Source: Ruaniaceae bacterium KH17 (GTDB taxonomy: Bacteria; Actinomycetota; Actinomycetes; Actinomycetales; Actinomycetaceae). Taken from it: 64,000 nt of DNA. Every line of letters starts with the position of its first letter. Positions within the stretch are counted from its first letter, which is position 1. The stretch lies in assembly GCA_900199505.1 (NCBI GenBank), contig FZQV01000004.1, positions 44,474-108,473 on the forward strand, given 5' to 3'. Made by a program: the position numbers and the translations under genes. The notes under the pieces are model-generated. The model ran no database searches. It was not told the origin of the DNA and saw nothing but the letters and a program-made list of their open reading frames with translations. Positions 1 to 9,032 of this stretch are shown in pieces.

Positions 1-1133
1 ATGAACACCACTACCAGCCCGGATACTTGTTCGTGCCATTTGGGATGATGCCGGCGAGCCGGGTCGCGAAGTCCCGCACGAAGTTTCTGCCCGACGGCGT
101 GGACCTGATCATCGATGCAGCGGTCACGATCGATCGGGCCGCGCATGAAGTTGTCCTCTCCTCGGGGCGCCGGGTCCGCTACGACCAGCTGATCATCGCC
201 AGCGGCACTATCCCGGATCCGGCGGCGGTCCCGGGTATGGCGGACGGCATCGAGTGGTACCGGTCCGTCTTCGACTTCTACACGCTCGAGGGCGCGGCGG
301 CCCTCGCTCCCAAGATCAAGGGTCTCGAAAAGGGTCGGCTTGTGGTGCACGTGAGCGAGACTCCGATCAAGTGCCCGGTGGCGCCGCTCGAGTTCGCGCT
401 GCTCGCCCAGGACTACATGCGCAAAAAGGGCCGGAACTGGGGTGTGGACGTTGTCTACGTGACTCCGCTCGACGGCGCCTTCACAAAGCCCGTGGCATCA
501 AGGACCTTGGGTGGACTGCTGGCGGAGCGGGGGATTGAGCAGATCACGGACTTCCAGGTTGAAGAGATCGATAACGGGGCGAAAGAGCTCGTCAGCTACG
601 ACGGCCGACGGGTCCCGTTCGACCTGCTGGTGACAGTCCCACCAAACCGTGGGTCCGCCGTCGTGATCGAATCCGGTTTGGGGGATGAGGCCGGGTTCGT
701 GGCCGTCAACAAGCACACGCTGCAGTCCGAGATCGATCCGGACATTTGGGTCCTCGGCGACGCCACCAATGCCCCCACCTCGAAGGCGGGTTCGGTGGTG
801 CACTTCGAGGCCGCCGCGTTTGTGCCGAACCTCATCGCACACGTCGCTGGTGAGCCGCTACCGAAGCTGTTTGACGGTCATGCCAACTGCTTCATTGAGT
901 CGGGCCGCGGTGAGGCCATGCTCCTCGACTTCAACTACGAGCAGGAGCCGGTGACCGGAGTGTTCCCGCTGGCCGGTGTGGGGCCGCTTAAGTTGCTGCG
1001 TCCATCGCGACTGAATCACCTCTCGAAGCTCGCCTTCGAGGGTGTCTACTGGCATGCGCTCTTGCCGGGACGACCGCTGCCGTTCCCGCACGACATGTCC
1101 ACTGCGGGCAAGAACCTCGAGTCAACGAACTGA
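1..1133 (+). CDS. Sulfide:quinone oxidoreductase-like FAD flavoprotein (5' end outside window)
   Basis: The reading frame is open from base 3 to the left edge, so the start lies outside; a TTG at 27 is not a believable start because codons before it read HHYQPGYLFVPFG, the conserved quinone-site region of SQR-like proteins. Also visible are IIASGTIPDP of the FAD fold, a cysteine in ETPIKCPVAPLEF (codon near 372) at the place of the first redox cysteine, a second cysteine in ANCFIES, and the FAD-binding stretch WVLGDATNAP. The hydrophobic, basic C terminus fits peripheral membrane attachment. Such enzymes oxidise sulfide or sulfane sulfur and pass electrons to quinone. The gene is followed 11 nt later by TusE/DsrC-like and DsrE2-like genes, which supports a sulfur role. 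Substrate is inferred; a related sulfide dehydrogenase is possible. Confidence 0.85.
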   Translation, partial: EHHYQPGYLFVPFGMMPASRVAKSRTKFLPDGVDLIIDAAVTIDRAAHEVVLSSGRRVRYDQLIIASGTIPDPAAVPGMADGIEWYRSVFDFYTLEGAAALAPKIKGLEKGRLVVHVSETPIKCPVAPLEFALLAQDYMRKKGRNWGVDVVYVTPLDGAFTKPVASRTLGGLLAERGIEQITDFQVEEIDNGAKELVSYDGRRVPFDLLVTVPPNRGSAVVIESGLGDEAGFVAVNKHTLQSEIDPDIWVLGDATNAPTSKAGSVVHFEAAAFVPNLIAHVAGEPLPKLFDGHANCFIESGRGEAMLLDFNYEQEPVTGVFPLAGVGPLKLLRPSRLNHLSKLAFEGVYWHALLPGRPLPFPHDMSTAGKNLESTN

Positions 1134-1144
1134 AAGGAGCGATC

Positions 1145-1462
1145 ATGCCCGTCAACACATTCCTGGGCCGCCAGGTCGACGTGAACGAGGAAGGGTTTCT
1201 CACGAAGCCCGAACAGTGGGATGAGGAGCTCGCCGTCCTACTTGCGAGTTACGCGGGAGTCGACGAGCTGACTGAGGCCCACTGGGCCGCGGTACGTTTC
1301 GTTCGCGCTGACATGCTCAAGACCGGTGCCTCGCCCACCCTGCACCGCATGCGCAAAGTGGGCGGACTCGACACCAAGCAGCTTTTCGAGCTCTTTCCCG
1401 GCAAACCTGCCAAGAAGCTGGCCTATGTGGCCGGCGGACCCAAACCCACGGCCTGCGTGTAG
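1145..1462 (+). CDS. TusE/DsrC family sulfur-carrier protein
   Basis: The 105-residue product has the whole TusE/DsrC fold signature: an N-terminal NEEGFL segment followed by PEQWDEELA, a middle helix ending in HWAAVRFVR, and the C-terminal arm GGPKPTACV with the penultimate cysteine (CysA) that accepts sulfur. Canonical DsrC of sulfur oxidisers or sulfate reducers has a second cysteine 11 residues earlier; here that position is alanine, in LAYVAGG. The protein should therefore act as a one-thiol carrier like TusE, not as a trisulfide-forming DsrC. GAAAGGAG lies just before the ATG. It sits between the SQR-like gene and a DsrE2-like gene, probably in one transcript, and likely takes persulfide made by them. 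Confidence 0.88.
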   Translation: MPVNTFLGRQVDVNEEGFLTKPEQWDEELAVLLASYAGVDELTEAHWAAVRFVRADMLKTGASPTLHRMRKVGGLDTKQLFELFPGKPAKKLAYVAGGPKPTACV

Positions 1463-1471
1463 GAGATCGCT

Positions 1472-2074
1472 ATGCCTCTTGATCGTGACGGAAACGTCAT
1501 CCCCGATTTCGGTGACGCTGCGGCAGCCACAAAGGTCGCACCTGGCTCCGTCGCTGAGTCGACATACAGCGGTCCACGAAAGATCGCCTTCATTTGCTCC
1601 AAAGGCAACCTCGATATGGCCTATCCAGCGCTCATCATGGCGAACGCGGCACTTGGCGAGGGCGTGGAGGTGCATATCTTCTTCACGTTCTGGGGCCTCG
1701 ACATCGTGGATGTGCGCACTCAGGACAAGCTGAAGTTCAGTTTCGCCGGCAACACCGCGATGCACATGCCGCAGTTGGAACGCGTCGCGGGCGGTCTCGG
1801 CACGAAGTCCTTCCCGCAGGCGTTCGCCGGGATTCCCGGCATGACGCCGTTTGCGACGCACATGATGAAGCAGCAGATGGACGATCTCGGCATCCCGCCA
1901 GTGCGGGAGATGATCGAGACGGTCGCGGCCTTGGGCGCCAACCTCTGGGCCTGCCGGCTCACCGTCGACATGATGCAGATCAAGAAGGCACAGCTACACC
2001 CGGCGGTGCAGGACGTGATTTCGGCGACGGACTTCATTGAGCTCTCGGCGGGTGGGCAGATCATCTTCGTCTGA
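1472..2074 (+). CDS. DsrE2-like (DsrE/DsrF/DrsH family) sulfurtransferase
   Basis: 200 residues. After about 35 variable residues comes RKIAFICSKGNLDMAYPAL, then VEVHIFFTFWGLDIV, a hallmark of the DsrE2 branch, and a late segment NLWACRLTVDMM. Two cysteines, one after the first strand (FICSKG) and one in WACRLTVDMM, match positions used for persulfide binding in this family. DsrE2 proteins pass sulfane sulfur between rhodaneses, TusA and DsrC/TusE-type carriers. RBS-like AGGAG lies 7 nt before the ATG. It is the last gene of the sulfur cluster; thrS starts about 50 nt later with its own promoter-like box. Membrane helices typical of some DsrE2 proteins are not obvious, so it may be cytosolic. 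Confidence 0.82.
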   Translation: MPLDRDGNVIPDFGDAAAATKVAPGSVAESTYSGPRKIAFICSKGNLDMAYPALIMANAALGEGVEVHIFFTFWGLDIVDVRTQDKLKFSFAGNTAMHMPQLERVAGGLGTKSFPQAFAGIPGMTPFATHMMKQQMDDLGIPPVREMIETVAALGANLWACRLTVDMMQIKKAQLHPAVQDVISATDFIELSAGGQIIFV

Positions 2075-2079
2075 CGCGA

Positions 2080-2115
2080 TAACCTTGGACGGACCGTGTC
2101 CAGCTATCCAAGGAG
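2080..2115 (+). promoter_or_regulatory. thrS promoter -10 and ribosome-binding site
   Basis: TAACCT at 2080-2085 looks like a -10 box directly after the DsrE2 stop. AAGGAG at 2110-2115 lies 7 nt before the GTG at 2123. This fixes the thrS start at 2123 and not the in-frame GTG at 2096, which has no Shine-Dalgarno sequence and would place the AAGGAG inside the gene. Confidence 0.6.
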
Positions 2116-2122
2116 CCTTCCC

Positions 2123-4105
2123 GTGACATCATCCGTTCGCACCGAACAACGCACTACGGGAACGGAACTCTTCGGAACGGACCGGACCGTTGTCGCGATG
2201 CGCATTGCTGGCGAGCTGAAGGACCTCTTTGTCGAGGTCGAGCCCGACGTCGATGTGGAACCAGTGAGGATCGACTCACCCGATGGCCTGGCGATCCTTC
2301 GGCACTCCGCCGCACACGTTCTCGCGCAGGCCGTGCAGCAGGTGAACCCCGATGCCAAGCTTGGCATCGGTCCGCCGATCACGGATGGCTTCTACTACGA
2401 CTTCGACGTCGAAACCCCGTTCACGCCGGAAGACCTGCGCGCTCTCGAGAAGAACATGCAGCGCATCGTGAAGGAAGGCCAGACCTTCCAGCGCCGCGTG
2501 GTGACCGATGAGGACGCTCGCGCCGAGCTTTCGAACGAGCCCTACAAGCTCGAGCTAATCGGGCTCAAGGGCTCCGGCGGCGCCGAGAGCACCGAGGGTG
2601 CGTCCGTCGAGGTTGGCGCCGGCGAGCTCACGATTTACGACAATGTGCGCCGCAACGGTGAGACCGCGTGGAAGGACCTCTGCCGCGGGCCGCACCTGCC
2701 CAGCACCAAGCTCATCGGTAACGGCTTCAAGCTCATGCGTTCGGCCGCCGCCTACTGGCGGGGGAGAGAGAAGAACCCGCAGTTGCAGCGCATCTACGGC
2801 ACCGCGTGGCCCACCAAGGACGAGCTGACCGCGTACACCGATCGTCTCGCCGAGGCGGAGCGCCGCGATCACCGCCGTCTTGGCAGCGAACTCGACCTGT
2901 TCTCATTCCCGGACGAGATCGGCTCGGGCCTGCCGGTGTTCCACCCCAAGGGCGCCATGGTGCGCATGGAGATGGAGGAGTACTCGCGCCGCCGCCACGT
3001 GGAGGCCGGATACTCCTTCGTGAACACCCCGCACATCACCAAGCAGAACCTCTTCGAAACCTCCAAGCACCTGGACTGGTACGCCGATGGCATGTACCCC
3101 CCGATGCAGTTGGATGAAGAACGCGATGACAAGGGCAACGTCACCAAGCAGGGCCAGAACTACTACTTAAAGCCCATGAACTGTCCGATGCACAACTTGG
3201 TGTATCGCTCGCGTGGCCGCTCCTACCGCGACCTGCCGCTGCGCCTGTTCGAGTTCGGGCACGTCTACCGTTACGAGAAGTCCGGTGTGGTGCACGGCCT
3301 CACCCGTGCGCGTGGTTTTACACAGGATGACGCTCACATCTACACCACGCGTGAGCAGATGCGGGACGAACTCGCTTCACTCCTCACCTTCGTGCTCGAC
3401 CTCTTGAAGGATTACGGCCTCGACGAGTTCTATCTCGAGCTGTCCACCCGTGACCCCGAGAAGTCTGTGGGCGATGAGGAAACCTGGGATGAAGCCACCC
3501 GTGTCCTCGAAGAGGTTGCGACCGAATCCGGGCTCGAACTCGTGCCCGATCCCGGCGGCGCCGCGTTCTATGGCCCCAAGATCTCGGTTCAGGCAAAGGA
3601 CGCGATCGGCCGTACCTGGCAGCTCTCCACGATCCAGCTGGACTTCTTCGAGCCAGAGCTCTTCGAACTCGAGTACACGGCACCGGACGGATCCCGCCAG
3701 CGCCCCGTGATGATCCACCGTGCGCTCTTCGGTTCGATCGAGCGCTTCTTCGGCGTGCTCCTCGAACACTACGCCGGCGCATTCCCTGCCTGGCTCGCGC
3801 CAGTTCAGGTAACCGCAATCCCCGTGGCGGATGTCTTTGATGACTACTTGAGGAACGTCGTCGGGCAGCTCGAGGCACAGGGGATCCGGGCGGTGGTTGA
3901 CACCTCCGATGACCGCTTTGGTAAGAAGATTCGCAACGCGGCCGCGCAGAAGGTTCCTTTTGTGCTGATCGCCGGTGGTGAGGACGTCGATGCGGGCGCC
4001 GTCTCGTTCCGGTACCGCGGTGGCGAGCAGAAGAACGGCGTGCCGGTCGATGAGGCGATCGCCGAGATCGTGGAGCACGTGCGTTCCCGCAGGAACACGT
4101 TGTGA
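2123..4105 (+). CDS. thrS: Threonyl-tRNA synthetase
   Basis: The 660-residue class II synthetase charges tRNA-Thr. In order one sees the end of a TGS domain ([24 protein letters not shown]), the editing domain with [11 protein letters not shown], the zinc- and ATP-binding catalytic core with [13 protein letters not shown] and [10 protein letters not shown], and a C-terminal anticodon-binding domain ending [11 protein letters not shown]. The GTG at 2123 was chosen for its AAGGAG site; this makes the TGS domain start about 15 residues shorter than in many homologs. Its stop overlaps the HIT gene start (GTGA), so the two are translationally coupled. The order thrS-HIT-pgsA matches mycobacteria. 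No T-box leader is visible. Confidence 0.97.
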   Translation: MTSSVRTEQRTTGTELFGTDRTVVAMRIAGELKDLFVEVEPDVDVEPVRIDSPDGLAILRHSAAHVLAQAVQQVNPDAKLGIGPPITDGFYYDFDVETPFTPEDLRALEKNMQRIVKEGQTFQRRVVTDEDARAELSNEPYKLELIGLKGSGGAESTEGASVEVGAGELTIYDNVRRNGETAWKDLCRGPHLPSTKLIGNGFKLMRSAAAYWRGREKNPQLQRIYGTAWPTKDELTAYTDRLAEAERRDHRRLGSELDLFSFPDEIGSGLPVFHPKGAMVRMEMEEYSRRRHVEAGYSFVNTPHITKQNLFETSKHLDWYADGMYPPMQLDEERDDKGNVTKQGQNYYLKPMNCPMHNLVYRSRGRSYRDLPLRLFEFGHVYRYEKSGVVHGLTRARGFTQDDAHIYTTREQMRDELASLLTFVLDLLKDYGLDEFYLELSTRDPEKSVGDEETWDEATRVLEEVATESGLELVPDPGGAAFYGPKISVQAKDAIGRTWQLSTIQLDFFEPELFELEYTAPDGSRQRPVMIHRALFGSIERFFGVLLEHYAGAFPAWLAPVQVTAIPVADVFDDYLRNVVGQLEAQGIRAVVDTSDDRFGKKIRNAAAQKVPFVLIAGGEDVDAGAVSFRYRGGEQKNGVPVDEAIAEIVEHVRSRRNTL

Positions 4106-4644
4106 GCGAGCAGTCACACGACTTCGCGGGCAGGCCGGACGCGTTCGAGCGGCTGTGGACGCCGCACCGCATGGTGTACATCGGCGGAGAGAACAAGCCC
4201 GACGACGATTCGGTCGCGTCCTGCCCTTTCTGCAGCATTCCGGGGCGCACCGACGAGGACGGCCTCATCGTGGCGCGTGGCGAGACGGGATACGTGGTCC
4301 TGAACCTGTACCCGTACAACCCGGGGCACCTCTTGGTCTGCCCGTACCGGCACGTCTCGTCCTACACCGACCTGTCGAAGGACGAGCGGGATGAGTTCGG
4401 GGAGCTCACCGCCCACTCGATCCGCGCCCTCCAGCTCGCATCGCGCCCGGCCGGACTTAATACAGGTACGAACCAGGGAGCCGTCGCGGGCGCCGGAATC
4501 GCGGCTCATCTGCACCAGCACGTGATTCCGCGGTGGATGGGGGACTCGAACTTCTTCCCGATCATCGCCGAGACGAAGGCCCTGCCGCAGGTGCTCGGCG
4601 AGACCTGGAAGCTGTTGAGCGACGCTTGGGAGCGCACATGCTAG
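4102..4644 (+). CDS. HIT-family nucleotide hydrolase/phosphorylase
   Basis: 180 residues. CPFCSIPGR supplies two zinc-type cysteines near residue 40, [17 protein letters not shown] is the HIT-domain core, and [10 protein letters not shown] is the histidine triad (HxHxHxx). The HIT family cleaves or phosphorolyses nucleotide phosphates; mycobacterial orthologs in this same position (between thrS and pgsA) are Ap4A phosphorylases, so dinucleoside polyphosphate cleavage is the best guess. It starts with GTG inside the thrS stop and its own end overlaps the next start at 4638 by 7 nt, so it belongs to a tightly coupled operon. Confidence 0.93.
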   Translation: MSEQSHDFAGRPDAFERLWTPHRMVYIGGENKPDDDSVASCPFCSIPGRTDEDGLIVARGETGYVVLNLYPYNPGHLLVCPYRHVSSYTDLSKDERDEFGELTAHSIRALQLASRPAGLNTGTNQGAVAGAGIAAHLHQHVIPRWMGDSNFFPIIAETKALPQVLGETWKLLSDAWERTC

Positions 4645-5246
4645 GTGGCCATGGGAGAGGGTTCTCAACGGCAGTCTTCGGCCCCGTTGCGAAACTCTTA
4701 GTGAAGCTCGGAGTCTCCGCAGACGCCGTGACGATCACCGGCACCATTCTCGCGATCACGGTTTCGTTCACCCTGCTCGCACGAGGACACTTCGTGAGCG
4801 GACCGCTCCTGCTCGGAGCGATCCTGGTGACGGACTCGATCGATGGCCAGATGGCCAGGCTGACGGGTCGGGCATCGAAATGGGGCGCGTTCCTCGATTC
4901 CACTCTGGATCGGATGACAGACGCGTGCGTGTTCCTCTCGATCGCACTGGCCGCACAGTCATTTGAAGGGACGATCGGGACGGTCACCTACGGCTTCGCG
5001 CTCGCCATCGTCCCGCTTGCCATGCTCGTGTCGTACGCACGCGCCCGCGGTGAGGCGGTTGGTGCGGATCCCTCGCGGGGACTGGCCGAGCGCACCGATC
5101 GGCTCATTGTGGCCCTGGCGGGTTGCCTCGCCGTCGGGCTGGGCGCCCCCATACTGGTGCTCACCATTGCTCTGGGTTACGTGGCAATCGCGAGCGCCAT
5201 CACCGTGGTGCAACGCATGCTCGCCGTGAAGGCGCAGGTCTCGTAG
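4638..5246 (+). CDS. pgsA: Phosphatidylinositol-phosphate synthase-like CDP-alcohol phosphotransferase
   Basis: The 202-residue membrane enzyme joins CDP-diacylglycerol to an inositol-phosphate-type alcohol. The signature D-x2-DG-x2-AR-x8-G-x3-D-x3-D is complete in DSIDGQMARLTGRASKWGAF followed by LDSTLD. Hydrophobic segments follow at VSFTLLARG, VFLSIALA, ALAIVPLAML and LIVALAGCLAVGLGAPILVL. The frame is open further upstream inside the HIT gene, but ATG 4638 gives the usual short N terminus MLGGHGRG. Position between HIT and the acyltransferase/PimA genes is that of mycobacterial pgsA1 (PI-phosphate synthase), which supports that substrate over glycerol phosphate; the substrate is inferred from synteny. 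Confidence 0.92.
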   Translation: MLGGHGRGFSTAVFGPVAKLLVKLGVSADAVTITGTILAITVSFTLLARGHFVSGPLLLGAILVTDSIDGQMARLTGRASKWGAFLDSTLDRMTDACVFLSIALAAQSFEGTIGTVTYGFALAIVPLAMLVSYARARGEAVGADPSRGLAERTDRLIVALAGCLAVGLGAPILVLTIALGYVAIASAITVVQRMLAVKAQVS

Positions 5247-6178
5247 TGGACTCTGGTCGGCTCTTCACACTCGCGTGGAAGGTTCTTCCGAAGCTTCCCG
5301 AAGGCATGATTGCGAGCGCCTTCAATCTTGCCGCGGACCAGCTCTGGCGCGGGAGAAAGGGTTCGGTGCCGCAGCTGGAGAAGAACCTCCGGCGGGTTCT
5401 GCCCGACGCCGATGAGGCGACGTTACGGGAAGCGAGCCGGGCCGCGTTGCGTTCCTACGCTCAGTACTATGCCGAGATCTTCACGACTCCGGGGCTCGCG
5501 CCCGAGGACCTGTATCGCCGCACCGCACTAAACTGTCCCGATTCGGTTCACGAGGCGCTCCGGAATGGCAGTGTCGTGCTCGCGCTGGGGCATACCGGCA
5601 ACTGGGACTACGCGGGGTTTCAGGCGTCGCGTGAACTTGCGACTGTGTTGACGGTGGCGGAGGTGCTCACACCCCGCGAACTCTTCGAGGACTTCCTGCG
5701 GTTCCGGGAGTCACTCGGCATGGAAGTCATTCCGCTTGAGAAGGGCGCGAACGTGTTCGGTCAGTTGCGCAGCCGCGCGCGGGATGATGTGCGGACTGTG
5801 GCGCTCCTGGCGGATCGCGATCTGACACATAACGGTATCGAGGTGGAGCTTGTGGGTCATCGCGCGCGCGTTGCGGCAGGCCCCGCCGCGCTGTCGCATT
5901 CGCTCCGGATTCCACTGTATTTCGTGGGCCTTCGACATGTGCGTGTTCCCGCTCCCACGAAGCTTCGGCCGAAACGGACCGTCTCCGGCATTGAGGCGAA
6001 GTTCTACGGACCGATCACGGTGGATCCCGGCCCGAACGCCGTCGAGCGGCTCACCCAGGCCTGGGCCGATGCCATGAGCGATTGGCTGCGCACGTACCCC
6101 GAGAGTTGGCACATGCTCCAGAAGGTGTTCGTTGACGATCTCGATCCCGATTGGCTTACGGAGGCACGCCGCGCATGA
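5246..6178 (+). CDS. Phosphatidylinositol mannoside acyltransferase (lauroyl-acyltransferase family)
   Basis: 310 residues from a GTG that shares one base with the pgsA stop; the open frame upstream of it is only the antiphase of pgsA. LALGHTGNWDYAG carries the H-x4-D catalytic pair of the LpxL/HtrB-like acyltransferases, and VALLADRDLTHNGIEV is the typical second conserved block. In mycobacteria the enzyme at this place (PatA, Rv2611c) acylates a mannose of phosphatidylinositol mannosides at the inner membrane face. The next gene, pimA, overlaps by 4 nt. Function follows from family plus context. Confidence 0.92.
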   Translation: MDSGRLFTLAWKVLPKLPEGMIASAFNLAADQLWRGRKGSVPQLEKNLRRVLPDADEATLREASRAALRSYAQYYAEIFTTPGLAPEDLYRRTALNCPDSVHEALRNGSVVLALGHTGNWDYAGFQASRELATVLTVAEVLTPRELFEDFLRFRESLGMEVIPLEKGANVFGQLRSRARDDVRTVALLADRDLTHNGIEVELVGHRARVAAGPAALSHSLRIPLYFVGLRHVRVPAPTKLRPKRTVSGIEAKFYGPITVDPGPNAVERLTQAWADAMSDWLRTYPESWHMLQKVFVDDLDPDWLTEARRA

Positions 6179-7332
6179 AGATCGGAATCGTCTGCCCCTA
6201 CTCGTGGGACGCTCCCGGTGGTGTTCAGTTCCACATCCGCGACTTGGCGCAGACTCTCATCGGCAAGGGCCACCAGGTGTCGGTCTTGGCGCCCGCATCC
6301 GATGACACGGAGGTGCCCAGTTTTGTCGTGAGCGCTGGCCGTTCGGTCCCGATTGCTTACAACGGCTCGGTGGCGCGGCTTAGCTTCGGGGTCCGCCCGA
6401 ATCGCGCCGTGGATGAGTGGCTCGAGGAGGGCGGATTCGATCTGATCCACATCCACGAGCCGATCGTCCCTTCCCTGGGCATGCTGGCCCTGGCACAAGC
6501 GGAGCTGCCTGTCGTGGCAACTTTCCACTCGGCGATGGCACGTTCGCGTGCACTGAACTTCGTCTCGCCCATGGTGCAGCCGTTACTGGAGAAGGTCACG
6601 GCGCGGATCGCAGTCTCTGATGAAGCACGCCGGACTGTTAGTGAGTTTCTTGGTGGCGACGCCTACGTCATCCCAAATGGCATCTTCGTTGCCGATTTCG
6701 CCAACGCAACTCCCGATCCCCGGTGGAAGGGTGTGCGGCACGGTGGCGCACCCACTGTGGCTTTCTTGGGCAGGCTCGATGAACCGCGCAAGGGGCTGCC
6801 CATCTTCACCGAGGCTGTGCGCCTCGTGCATTCCGAGCGGTCCGACGTCCGATTCCTGATTGCCGGTAGCGGGGAGGCGAAAGAGGAGCGGGAACTCTTG
6901 CGGGGCCTTCCGGCGGAGTTCCTCGGTGGGATTTCCGACGCGGAGAAATCGGCGCTGTTCGCGTCCGTCGATCAGTACGTGGCTCCGCAGACGGGCGGTG
7001 AGTCTTTCGGCATCGTGCTCGTGGAGGCAATGGCGGGCGGTAGCCGAGTGATCGCCTCCAACATCCAAGCGTTCGACGACGTCCTCGACCATGGCGCTGC
7101 CGGCGATCTATTCGAGATGGGTGACGCGCGCTCGCTGGCTGACAGCATTCTGGCAGATCTCGATTCCTCCCGGCCACAGCTGGATTCCCACGCGGCGACA
7201 TGGGTACGGCACTTCGACTGGGCGCCGATTACCGAGCGTATCGAGCAGGTCTATACGGTGGCGCTCGATGCCGCCGCACCGCGGCATCGAGTGAAGCGCG
7301 GGCCGTTCTCGCGGATACGGAGGAAGAAGTGA
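6175..7332 (+). CDS. pimA: GDP-mannose-dependent phosphatidylinositol mannosyltransferase
   Basis: 385-residue GT-B, GT4-family glycosyltransferase. The N-terminal domain begins KIGIVCPYSWDAPGGVQFHI, with the GG loop of PimA proteins; the C-terminal domain has VAFLGRLDEPRKGLP and the EX7E motif ESFGIVLVEA that binds the sugar nucleotide. It adds the first mannose to phosphatidylinositol on the cytoplasmic side. The start ATG at 6175 overlaps the acyltransferase stop (ATGA), giving the pgsA-PatA-pimA order of actinobacteria. The C terminus ends in a basic run (RIRRKK) suited to membrane contact. Confidence 0.95.
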   Translation: MKIGIVCPYSWDAPGGVQFHIRDLAQTLIGKGHQVSVLAPASDDTEVPSFVVSAGRSVPIAYNGSVARLSFGVRPNRAVDEWLEEGGFDLIHIHEPIVPSLGMLALAQAELPVVATFHSAMARSRALNFVSPMVQPLLEKVTARIAVSDEARRTVSEFLGGDAYVIPNGIFVADFANATPDPRWKGVRHGGAPTVAFLGRLDEPRKGLPIFTEAVRLVHSERSDVRFLIAGSGEAKEERELLRGLPAEFLGGISDAEKSALFASVDQYVAPQTGGESFGIVLVEAMAGGSRVIASNIQAFDDVLDHGAAGDLFEMGDARSLADSILADLDSSRPQLDSHAATWVRHFDWAPITERIEQVYTVALDAAAPRHRVKRGPFSRIRRKK

Positions 7333-7907
7333 CGGAACTATGGGTGGCCCTGGGCGCCGTCGTGCTCATGGCTTTTCTTGGCTTCCTGCTGTACCGCGGT
7401 ACCCGGCTGGACCGGCTACACAACGACGTCCTACGCTCTCGTGCCACGCTGGAGAAACTCCTCATCATGCGCGCACACTACGCGCTCGAGATGGTGGCGA
7501 TGGGGGAGTTCGATCCGGCCTCGGCGATGATCGTCACGGACGCGGCAATGCGATCCTTCGATGATCAACGCGAGCTCGTTCCCGATGGCCTCGGTGGACT
7601 CGCGGTGCAAGAACCGGTGCTCGGGGAGGAAGAGACTCGATCGCGCGCCATCGTGGAGAGCCAACTCTCCGAAGTCCTACGCGACGTTCTCGCGGAGCCC
7701 GAGTCCCGCACCACCGAACTGGCCCAACGCCTCCTCAATGCGTGGGAGCGCATCCAGGTGGCGCGCAGTCTGCACAATCAGAAAGTGGAACTCACGCGTC
7801 AGTTGCGTTCCAACCTCCTCGTACGCGTCTTTCACCTCTACGGAAGCGCCGCATTGCCCGTCACGTTCGAGATGGACGACGCCCTGCCCGCGGCCCCACT
7901 CGCCTAG
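7329..7907 (+). CDS. Single-pass membrane protein of the pimA operon, function unknown
   Basis: 192 residues starting at a GTG overlapping the pimA stop by 4 nt. One N-terminal membrane segment (ALGAVVLMAFLGFLLY) is followed by a soluble part rich in charged helix-forming sequence (RLHNDVLRSRATLEKLLIMRAHYALEMV). The layout, an anchor followed by helices with RSRATLEKLLIMRA, is reminiscent of LemA-type proteins, but no family can be claimed firmly. It ends with AAPLA just before the promoter of the PrsW gene. Coupling to pimA suggests a role in envelope lipid assembly, which is inference. Confidence 0.75.
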   Translation: MTELWVALGAVVLMAFLGFLLYRGTRLDRLHNDVLRSRATLEKLLIMRAHYALEMVAMGEFDPASAMIVTDAAMRSFDDQRELVPDGLGGLAVQEPVLGEEETRSRAIVESQLSEVLRDVLAEPESRTTELAQRLLNAWERIQVARSLHNQKVELTRQLRSNLLVRVFHLYGSAALPVTFEMDDALPAAPLA

Positions 7908-7917
7908 TATTCCGTCA
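7905..7917 (+). promoter_or_regulatory. Leaderless promoter -10 of the PrsW gene
   Basis: TAGTAT at 7905-7910 overlaps the preceding stop codon and lies 6 nt before ATG 7917, so transcription would begin at or next to the start codon. No Shine-Dalgarno sequence is present. Confidence 0.55.
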
Positions 7918-9032
7918 TGAGCACCGTCACCCCATTCACGCAACGCCAAGGGTGGTCTCCCGTTCCCCGGAGCTCTCCGTGGCTGACGATCCTCGAGATC
8001 CTCGGGATCGCGCTCGGCCTGTTCGGAATGGTGACGGTCCTCGGAATCGCGGTGGGCGAAGGCACCACGGATTCCGCGATCATCGGGGGCATTCTCGCGT
8101 TCTTCCCCCTTCTGCTGGTGTTCATCGCGATCCGCTGGATCGATCGGTGGGAACCCGAGCCATTACGCGCTCTCGTGCTTGCGTTCGTGTGGGGTGCCGG
8201 CGTCGCTACCTTGGTCTCCTTGTTCATTAACACGACGGTAGCCGCGGTTCTCTCGGGAGTCGGGTCATCCGAGACAACCCAAGCGATCATTGGTTCCGCC
8301 ATCGGAGCCCCCATCATCGAGGAGCTCACCAAGGGCCTTGGCGTCCTGTTGATCTTCTTTATCTACCGGCGGAGCTTCGATGGCCCGGTCGACGGCGTCG
8401 TCTACGGTGCCACTGTCGCCGCCGGGTTCGCTTTTGTTGAGAACATCCTGTACTTCACCCAGTTCAACGATCAACTCGCCAGCGTGTTCGTGGGCCGCGC
8501 AATCATGTCCCCGTTCGCCCACATCATCTTCACCTCGATGACGGGATTGATGCTGGGTGTCGCCGCCCGCAGCCGTTCGTGGCTGAGCTGGCTGTGGTTG
8601 TTCCCGCTCGGCCTCGCGATGGCAATGGCCCTGCACGGGCTGTGGAACTTCTCCACGCTCTCGACCAACTATCTCCTGCTCTACCTGTTCCTCCAGGTGC
8701 CCATGTTTGTGGGCGGCGTGGGGCTCGTGTACTGGTTACGCCACCTGGAACGGCAAGTGTTGCAGCAGCGGCTCAGCGAGTACGCCCGTGCCGGATGGTT
8801 CTCGCCCGGCGAAGTCAACATGCTGGTGTCGCTGGGTGAGCGGCGCCGCGCACGTGTGTGGGCCAAGAGGCAGGGTCGGCTTACTGCGATGAAGGCATTC
8901 CAGAAGAACGCCACGGATCTCGCGTACCTGCGAGAACGACTCGCTACCGGGCGGGTGACCGCGTCCTCGGGTGCCGAGCAGAACGTGCTCCTCCGCGCCG
9001 TCACCCAAGCGAGGGCGGAACTCTTCGCATGA
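7917..9032 (+). CDS. PrsW-family intramembrane metalloprotease
   Basis: 371 residues with about eight hydrophobic segments. The PrsW motifs are present: APIIEELTKG (glutamate pair), AGFAFVENILYF (EN motif) and MSPFAHIIFTSMTG (zinc-type histidine), with a further histidine in ALHGLWNFS. These residues form the active site in the CPBP/PrsW clan; the known Bacillus PrsW cleaves an anti-sigma factor, but the target here is unknown. About 100 cytoplasmic residues, basic and helical, follow the last membrane segment. The gene overlaps the Nudix gene by 4 nt. Confidence 0.9.
   Translation: MSTVTPFTQRQGWSPVPRSSPWLTILEILGIALGLFGMVTVLGIAVGEGTTDSAIIGGILAFFPLLLVFIAIRWIDRWEPEPLRALVLAFVWGAGVATLVSLFINTTVAAVLSGVGSSETTQAIIGSAIGAPIIEELTKGLGVLLIFFIYRRSFDGPVDGVVYGATVAAGFAFVENILYFTQFNDQLASVFVGRAIMSPFAHIIFTSMTGLMLGVAARSRSWLSWLWLFPLGLAMAMALHGLWNFSTLSTNYLLLYLFLQVPMFVGGVGLVYWLRHLERQVLQQRLSEYARAGWFSPGEVNMLVSLGERRRARVWAKRQGRLTAMKAFQKNATDLAYLRERLATGRVTASSGAEQNVLLRAVTQARAELFA

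Noticed and set aside
2096..2122. Upstream GTG start of thrS
   Set aside because: It lies 11 nt after the -10 box with no Shine-Dalgarno sequence, while GTG 2123 has AAGGAG at 7 nt.
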